Below, in pieces: positions 58,191 to 64,000 of a DNA stretch of 64,000 nt. A program made the position numbers and the translations under genes. Positions within the stretch are counted from its first letter, which is position 1; each line of letters starts with the position of its first letter. Source of the DNA: Hexactinellida sp. DTS-2022 (Eukaryota; Porifera; Hexactinellida). A model generated the notes under the pieces. That model saw only the letters and a list, made by a program, of their open reading frames with translations, ran no database searches and was not told where the DNA came from. The DNA is taken from the NCBI GenBank assembly GCA_028753945.1, contig JAPNXP010000001.1:1974501-2038500 (forward strand), in the 5' to 3' direction.

Positions 58191-58865
58191 AAACATGATG
58201 GGCTTTATTTTTAGTGAACCTGAGAATGTTGATTTTCAAATTATTAATGCATTAGAAAAAGATACAACTCATCTTATAGTAGAAATTGTTTCGGCGAGTT
58301 TTACTTAGATAGAGAGGAGTTAAATAGCATAAGTTACATAGTAACATAGATGATGATGGTAAATATCGATTGAATATAAAATGGACTGGTCTAATAGATA
58401 AAAAAATTCCGAAATAAATTCAATTTGTGTTTTAAAGTTTAAACATTATTGGTTCAAAAAATGTGATACGGGTATAGTAGGAAATTTAAATCCCCGTTTT
58501 TCCAAGCTTGGGCAGTATGTAAATTCTCTAATTGTATTTCTGTAACTTTTTCAATTGAGAATGATTTTAATTCAATAGATTATAATGCTATAGCTATCGG
58601 CTATCATTCCAATGGTGATATTTCGTTAGAACATGCAAATAATAAAACTACTCATGCACGTCACATAATGCATGTGAAAGAAAAAAAATGGGGGAACAAT
58701 TAATTAATATTTCAGAAAGTAATATTTTTCATAGACAATTTATATTGGAAAATAACATTGAGGCATTCAAAAAGGGTAATTTCTCTAATCTAAAATCCCA
58801 ACAAACTTCATGAAGAATTAAATCAGACTTGAACTCTATAGATAGGTTCTCCAATGACGATATCT

Positions 58866-58897
58866 ATCTATGTATCTTTATATTAAAAGCGGAATTG

Positions 58898-58980
<83 letters not shown>

Positions 58981-59100
58981 TCCAGAATTAATAGGAAAGA
59001 CTACGAGTGCTAGAAAGCTGAAAATTTGCATTCAGGGGTTATTTTACACGTTGACAACAATCTATTGGTTTTCTAAGCGAAGTAACGGGATTATGACGTC
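58866..59100 (-). repeat. TG microsatellite plus inverted copy of the CA-repeat block
   Basis: (TG)n runs at 58898-58976. The sequence that follows (GTCCAGAATTAATAGGAAAG, ACTACGAGTGCTAGAAAGCTG) is the reverse complement of the block before the CA tracts at 4015-4140 and 5110-5216. Confidence 0.85.
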
Positions 59101-59184
59101 ATAACACACAAATTTGGGAATAACTCATTCAGTTTTATTCGATTAGCCCACAATTTTCGATAATAACACAACATACAATGAGAC

Positions 59185-59631
59185 CAGAGATGCAGCGGTC
59201 TGGACCGGACTGCGGTCCAGACCGGGACCGGGCCGGACTGACCGGTCTCAGGTCGGTCCGGTCCGCTTATTTTCAAGTGCGGTCTGGACCGGTCCAAATT
59301 AACGATATAACGGTCTGGACCGTTCATCGGACTGGACCGTTCATAGGTCTGGACTCATCCTAGATTGGACAAACGATTAGGCTCCAATCCGTTATTTCCT
59401 ATTTTAAGTAATAAGTATCTAATAAATACAAGTGGATATAATTAGCCACTCTACTATGTGGTCTGTAACTGTCCAAATAAGGGAAAAAACGGTCTGGACC
59501 ATTGATCGGTCTGGACCGGTCCAGACCGATCCAATATTTTTATCATACGGTCTGGACCGGTCCGGACCGTCCAGAAAAAAATCATGACGGTCCGGTCCGG
59601 TCCATGAAATTTCCGGGCCGCTGCATCTCTG
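59185..59631. mobile_element. hAT element rich in GGTCTGGACC, perfect 8-bp target duplication
   Basis: Termini CAGAGATGCAGCGG and exact inverse, flanked by AATGAGAC at 59177-59184 and 59632-59639. The interior is a dense series of GGTCTGGACCGGTCC palindromes; ORFs there are compositional. Confidence 0.95.
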
Positions 59632-59745
59632 AATGAGACACACGTGTACCAATTTATGGGAATGTGACGTCACGTAGGAACTAATCCAGTTTGGCTTCAA
59701 TCAGTTTATTTCTATTCATGATGTATTTAGCTTACGTCAATCACA

Positions 59746-60008
59746 TACCGTATTTCCCCGAATAAGCGCCCAGCGCTTATTGTTTTCGTGGGCCAAAATT
59801 GTCCTGAAATTTTCGTGAAAAATCCAGAATAAAATATTTAGGTCGGTTCTAATGGTTTCCACCAACAGTATACCTACCGAAGTTGTCAAAATCAATTGAA
59901 AAACATTACAGTGATCAACTAATGTGTATAAATTTTATCATACCAATGTCATATTTATTGACCCGGCGATTATTCAAGCCCCCGGCGCTTATTCGGGGAA
60001 ACACGGTA
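59746..60008. mobile_element. Mariner-like MITE, second copy
   Basis: Same element as 14242-14502, over 85% alike by eye, TA-flanked. Confidence 0.9.
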
Positions 60009-60116
60009 AGCATAATATTACACATCAAAGTAATTCAACTATTTACAAAAAATTTACTATGCAGTAAATCATGGTTAGTAAATAACATGAATGAATGAAT
60101 TCATTAATGGGAATCC

Positions 60117-60282
60117 TTATATAGAGCTGAGCTTTCTAGAGTTCAGATTTTTTCCCATACTAAAAGCCCAGGCTTACTTTCTAAAGGTCAATTTCAAACT
60201 CTGGAAAAAACTGACCTTTCTCAGTGCCTGAATATACATAGTGAAAAACTGAACTCTACTAGAGCTGAGCTCTATATAAGTA
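60117..60282. mobile_element. Small foldback element
   Basis: TATATAGAGCTGAGCT and CTAGAGTTCAG at the left are inverted at the right (CTGAACTCTA, AGAGCTGAGCTCTATATAA). Confidence 0.75.
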
Positions 60283-60344
60283 ATTTGTTCATTAATATAT
60301 TGACATACTGGGGTCCCAAATAGCAGCATACTAAATTGAAGAAA

Positions 60345-60772
60345 GTGGACGGTTTCCAAATCTGATTTTTGGCATAGAGGGCTAACTTTTGGCACCCGCC
60401 AACAAGTTGAGGTTTCCACTCAAAATTTCTCACACCTCGACAAGTTATGACGTCATTGTCACATTTCGAGAATCCTGAAAATTCACTTACTCGCACATAA
60501 TTCCCGCCCTCTAAGAGATAAAAATCTGAAAATTTAATAGAATATGCACATTAATGATGCGGACACGTTGGTCACACCAGATTGCCAATATGCTTTCTCA
60601 TTACCGCATGATGACGTAATCAGTAAATTTCACATTGTTAAATTTGACTATTTAGGCCTATTTACGCTTTATAATCAATGTTAGAAGTGTATAAACCACA
60701 CATCAACCGCGAAGCGGTTGGTGTGTGGTTGTGTTCTGCCGCAGAGCGATCTAGCAAGAGAAGCGCGCTAGT
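60345..60772 (+). mobile_element. Helitron-like nonautonomous element, second copy
   Basis: Matches 5315-5740 throughout, with hairpin CAACCGCGAAGCGGTTG and terminus GCGCGCTAG followed by T (60768-60772). It sits directly before the resumed transposase coding at 60774. Confidence 0.7.
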
Positions 60773-61023
60773 AAGAGATATTTTGGAAACTCAAAGACGT
60801 TTCCGTTTAGAGTTACCTGACGATCAAATACCTGGTTACGTTCAAATTTCAATATATGGTACAATACCCATTTATTATTCATTTATATACCTTCAAACAA
60901 ATAGAAGTTTTTAAATTCTTAAAAAATAAAAATATTGTATTGAATATAGACGCCACCGGTTCTATTATCAAAAAGCCTTCAATATGTGCAAAATCGATAT
61001 ACTATTATGCTCTTACTTTACAG

Positions 61024-62102
61024 CATGGCCTACTTAATATACGGCTATATATGTCGCCGAGAAGGCCATAAAACAAAGAGGCCAGTTTCTAATTTTCAAA
61101 ATGGAGAATTGATCTTTATTCGAATAATTAGCAATGATAGCTGAAAAGTGTATTATAACTATATAGGAATATGGTATCCAGGTATACATAGCACCCTCCA
61201 GAATTATGATATGTCATCATCTGATGACGTTATGGTTATTTTGGTTGCGAATTATCTTGTTTTTCTAGCATACTTTTAACATAGTTAAACGCGTTATAAA
61301 TGTTCAAAATTGGAACATGGTTATACCCAGAAGTAGTAGAATAAAATATATCGAAATTATAAATGGAATGTTGAAACATTCCTCGGTTGCCATGGAAAAT
61401 GTATATTTCCTAAAATGTGCCATAACTCAAAAACTATGAATGTTATGTAAACTAGACTGGTACTGATCTGTCCGGAATAGGTATCTTCCCATTCATCGAT
61501 AATACATTTTATAAGCCTAACTTCAATAATTTTTGAGATAGTGAGTCATTACCTAATAAAGAATTATTGTTAAATTATCCCATTATCTCAAAAATTATTG
61601 AAGTTAGGCATATTAAATGTATTATCGATGAATAGGAAGTTACCTATTCCGGATAGATCAGTACCAGCCTAGTTTACATAACATTCATAGTTTTTGAGTT
61701 ATGGCACATTTTAGGAAATATACATTTTCCATGGCAACCGAGGAATGTGTCAACATTCCAATTATAATTTCGATAAATTTTATTCTACTACTTGTGGGTA
61801 TAACCATGTTCCAATTTTGAACATTTATAACACGTTTAACTATGTTAAAAGTATGCTAGAAAAACAAGATAATTCGCAACCAAAATAACCATAACGTCAT
61901 CAGATGATGACATATCACAATTCTGGAGGGTGCTATGTATACCTGGATACCATATTCCTATATAGTTATAATACACTTTTCAGCTCTATCATTGCTAATT
62001 ATTCGAATAAAGATCAATTCTCCATTTTGAAAATTAGAAACTGGCCACTTTGTTTTATGGCCTTCTCGGCGACATATATAGCCGTATATTAAGTAGGCCA
62101 TG
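61024..62102. mobile_element. Giant 1.08-kb palindrome
   Basis: Two arms of about 520 bp with only scattered mismatches and a ~45-bp centre (about 61545-61590). Outer ends CATGGCCTACTTAATATACG. No ORF of note and no clear target duplication. The termini resemble the foldback at 18518-18878. Confidence 0.93.
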
Positions 62103-62480
62103 ATCTATCCATATTAATTAAATGTTATTGTAGAAAATTGGGAGAAGAGTGAAAATCTCGGGGAGCCAGGCCCCCAGGCCCCCGTTTCAAGGGTACACAT
62201 TGATACAAGACTAGATACATTAAACACCCTGGGGACCAGCAAAAATGTTCACTTTCGAGATGTGTTCACTTTTCATGATTTATCATAGTGTCCTGTCCAG
62301 ATTCTACCTCCAATAGTAACTTATCACACATTGTCTAACGAAGCCACATCATGAATTATCTGTGTATTCACAACAAAAGTGAAAACATAGCTGCCAGTCA
62401 CCCTCCAAAAAGTCCATCTCAAGCAGATCAAATAACCCAACGTGGCCAAAAATCCTACAAAATATCCTAAGTTCACTATA
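62103..62480. other. No clear gene; upstream flank of Gypsy remnant
   Basis: May include highly decayed reverse transcriptase sequence, but I cannot read conserved motifs. The minus-strand ORF 62324-62509 looks hydrophobic but has no supporting similarity. Confidence 0.35.
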
Positions 62481-63965
62481 GCAGGGGATTGAGGACTGCA
62501 GAAAAACATTATACCACTGTTGAATTAGAGCATATTTCGATTGTCGATCCGTGAAGCGATTTCGACATTATCTATTAGGAAGGCAGTTCGAAATACTCAC
62601 TGCTCATAGGCCATTAGAATGGCTGGCGAAGCAAAAGAGTGTCGGACAACTACGGCGTTGGGCTGTAATATTACAAAATCACAACCATTGTGCGCTCAAA
62701 GGAAATATCACGTATACCTACTATGGAAATGATTAGACAACAAGAGCTTGATGACCCTGTATTAGGCAATGTATTATATGAGCTCGAGGCTATGCAAACT
62801 CCGCTACGATTCTCTGGTGTAAAGTGGAACCAACCGATACTGAAGCGTTTTAAGCAGATTCAATCACAATTACAATTAATTAATGGAGTTTTAACTCGTA
62901 ACTACAAGATTGAACCATTTTCCGACTTACGAAGTGTCATTATTGTTCCTGACACACTGAAACAATATTTACTATGTCAAGCCCATGACGATGCCGGTCA
63001 CCAAGGCGTATAGAAAGGAGCAATAGGACGGTCCTTCAAATGCACCGATGTTAAGTTGAAAGAACTAAGATTAGGAGAAGTATTTACACTTAGTTTTGCT
63101 CTCATACCGGACTTCCAAACTTTATAGTACTGGTATTTCACCTTTCCAATTAATGTATGGGCGAGACCCAGCCCACCTATGATAACGCAGTTTCTAACTC
63201 CGGCAGAATGCAACCAAACTTCTTATGAACCATTCTTGCGAAGGGAACTGATCGAGATTCGCGAGTTTGTCGAAGGGAATTTGGTATAGGTACAGCATGT
63301 ACAAAAGGAATGTTATGATGCACACACGAGCTGGAGAAATTCAACTAAGAATTACAGTCGGAGACAGTTGTTGGCTGCCCTTCCACATTCTGGAGTTTAT
63401 AAGAAACTTGCAGACAGATGGGAGGGAGGATGATTGGTGACTCAAGTTAAAGGCCCAGTGGATGTTTTAAAAACACAGATGGTAGAGTTAAAGTGGTTAA
63501 TGTTAATCGATTACAACCACATGTTAGACGAGAGGGAAATGACATTCATAGTCTCAACCAATCGCTTATTCAAACAGAACGCAATAAAACTACAGAACAA
63601 ATAATTCACCTTATCATTATAGATCGTTAGACAATGTAACCGAAAAGATTCAAACATTACAAGAAGCAACTAATACAATTATTCGAATAGACGGTTCACT
63701 TCGAGATAGGTCGTTTGACGACATAGTTCCAATTGATTCTCAACTGCAGTTAACTAAGGATTCAGTTATAGCTTCATTAATTCGACTTTTACAAAAATGA
63801 CATCATCTACCCCTAAGCCTGAGAAACCAAGTGAACTCATAGAAAAAGTTGTACTCGACCTGAACGTGTACATCGCTTGCACAAATACTTAGAAGATTAT
63901 AAAATATTACCTCACGATATATATTATGAGATAATTGTGAAGAGGGGAGGAATATAGTAGTAATC
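62480..63965 (+). pseudogene. Gypsy-type pol remnant (RNase H to integrase C-terminus), second copy
   Basis: Blocks in order: SRGLRTAEKHYTTVELEH then RFRHYLLGRQFEI and HRPLEWLAKQKSV (RNase H, 62490-62690). Next is the H2C2 integrase segment in ORF 62690-63013 (QYLLCQAHDDAGHQGV). The integrase core is missing. The C-terminal part includes YSTGISPFQLMYGRDPAHL (near 63120-63175) and VKVVNVNRLQPHVRRE (near 63490-63535). A purine-rich tract GAAGAGGGGAGGAA (about 63938-63951) resembles the polypurine tract that precedes a 3' LTR. Several stops and shifts; dead. The core deletion shows it differs from the copy at 7560-10930. Confidence 0.85.
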
Positions 63966-64000
63966 ATAATTGCAAATTGTTGAGCAACCAAATCAGTAAT

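Larger units (their letters stand above)
58195..61030 (+). pseudogene. DDE-transposase-like gene, split by insertions
   Basis: The first part, about 58195-58860, contains SNCISVTFSIENDF and HNNKTTHARHI-like blocks and ends near LNSIDRFSNDDIYLC. Coding resumes at 60774 with DILETQRRFRLELPDD, then NIVLNIDATGSIIKKP (probable first catalytic Asp) and SIYYYALTLQH near 61000. The NIDATGS context recalls a multicopy transposase family common in aquatic animals, for which I have no firm name. Between the parts lie a TG microsatellite repeat, a hAT element, a mariner MITE, a small foldback and a Helitron-like element. Its 3' end is cut by the giant palindrome. Confidence 0.6.

Noticed and set aside
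58829-59104. 91-codon ORF with a long Cys-Val run
   Set aside because: Translation of the TG microsatellite.
62324-62509. Hydrophobic minus-strand ORF considered as an upstream SEC63 membrane exon
   Set aside because: No J-domain or SEC63-like residues nearby, no matching splice phase, and the plus strand here leads into Gypsy RNase H.
54000-64000. Upstream SEC63 exons (J domain, HPD motif)
   Set aside because: Looked for on the minus strand but not found by eye; they probably lie beyond the window.

Overview
The window looks like an AT-rich, repeat-saturated genome of an invertebrate animal. The only conserved host gene I can identify is the C-terminal half of SEC63 on the minus strand. 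It is present as two exons, 53571-53983 and 19188-20352, separated by a 33.2-kb intron. The THAP-domain P-type transposases, spliced genes, AATAAA signals, microsatellites and many short inverted-repeat elements all fit a metazoan. I do not name a species. Nothing in the window looks prokaryotic.

Layout, left to right. 1-2585: right part of a P-type transposon with a 620-codon ORF that is intact from the first catalytic Asp onward. 2590-5930: tandem repeats (units of about 145 bp and 520-575 bp), CA and GATA microsatellites, GC-rich hairpins and two facing Helitron-like 3' ends. 6407-6834: foldback element. 7560-10930: a decayed Gypsy-type pol gene broken by at least four later insertions. 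11060-12250: an unrecognised, possibly spliced gene. 13145-15495: one copy of a modular hairpin repeat (called HR here) carrying two nested elements. 16330-17705: a Mutator-like (MULE) transposase pseudogene. 18518-18878: foldback with 8-bp target duplication. 19188-20352: SEC63 last exon.

20353-53570 is the SEC63 intron, and almost all of it is transposable elements: hAT, Tigger and mariner MITEs, decayed transposon-borne genes, and a four-level nest at 29984-36159 (hAT element, then a 489-bp element, then a complete P-type element with THAP exon, then an HR copy). At 39325-48855 lie opposing arrays of HR units. HR units start with a palindrome of about 120 bp, end with one to three copies of a short ACTATAGTATAGT hairpin, and share a 10-bp subterminal inverted repeat (CTGTGCCGAC). 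This architecture resembles Helentron-type rolling-circle elements and is the most unusual system in the window.

53571-53983: penultimate SEC63 exon, with repeat sequence about 15 bp upstream of its 3' splice site. 54000-64000: more HR fragments, a fragment of a second P-type family, a DDE-transposase pseudogene split by about 1.9 kb of insertions, a 1.08-kb near-perfect palindrome, and a second Gypsy pol remnant ending in a purine-rich tract.

No tRNA, rRNA or CRISPR array is supportable. Apart from SEC63 and perhaps the 11-12 kb gene, the coding sequences are transposon-derived, and most are broken. All identifications were made by reading the sequence; no searches were run.
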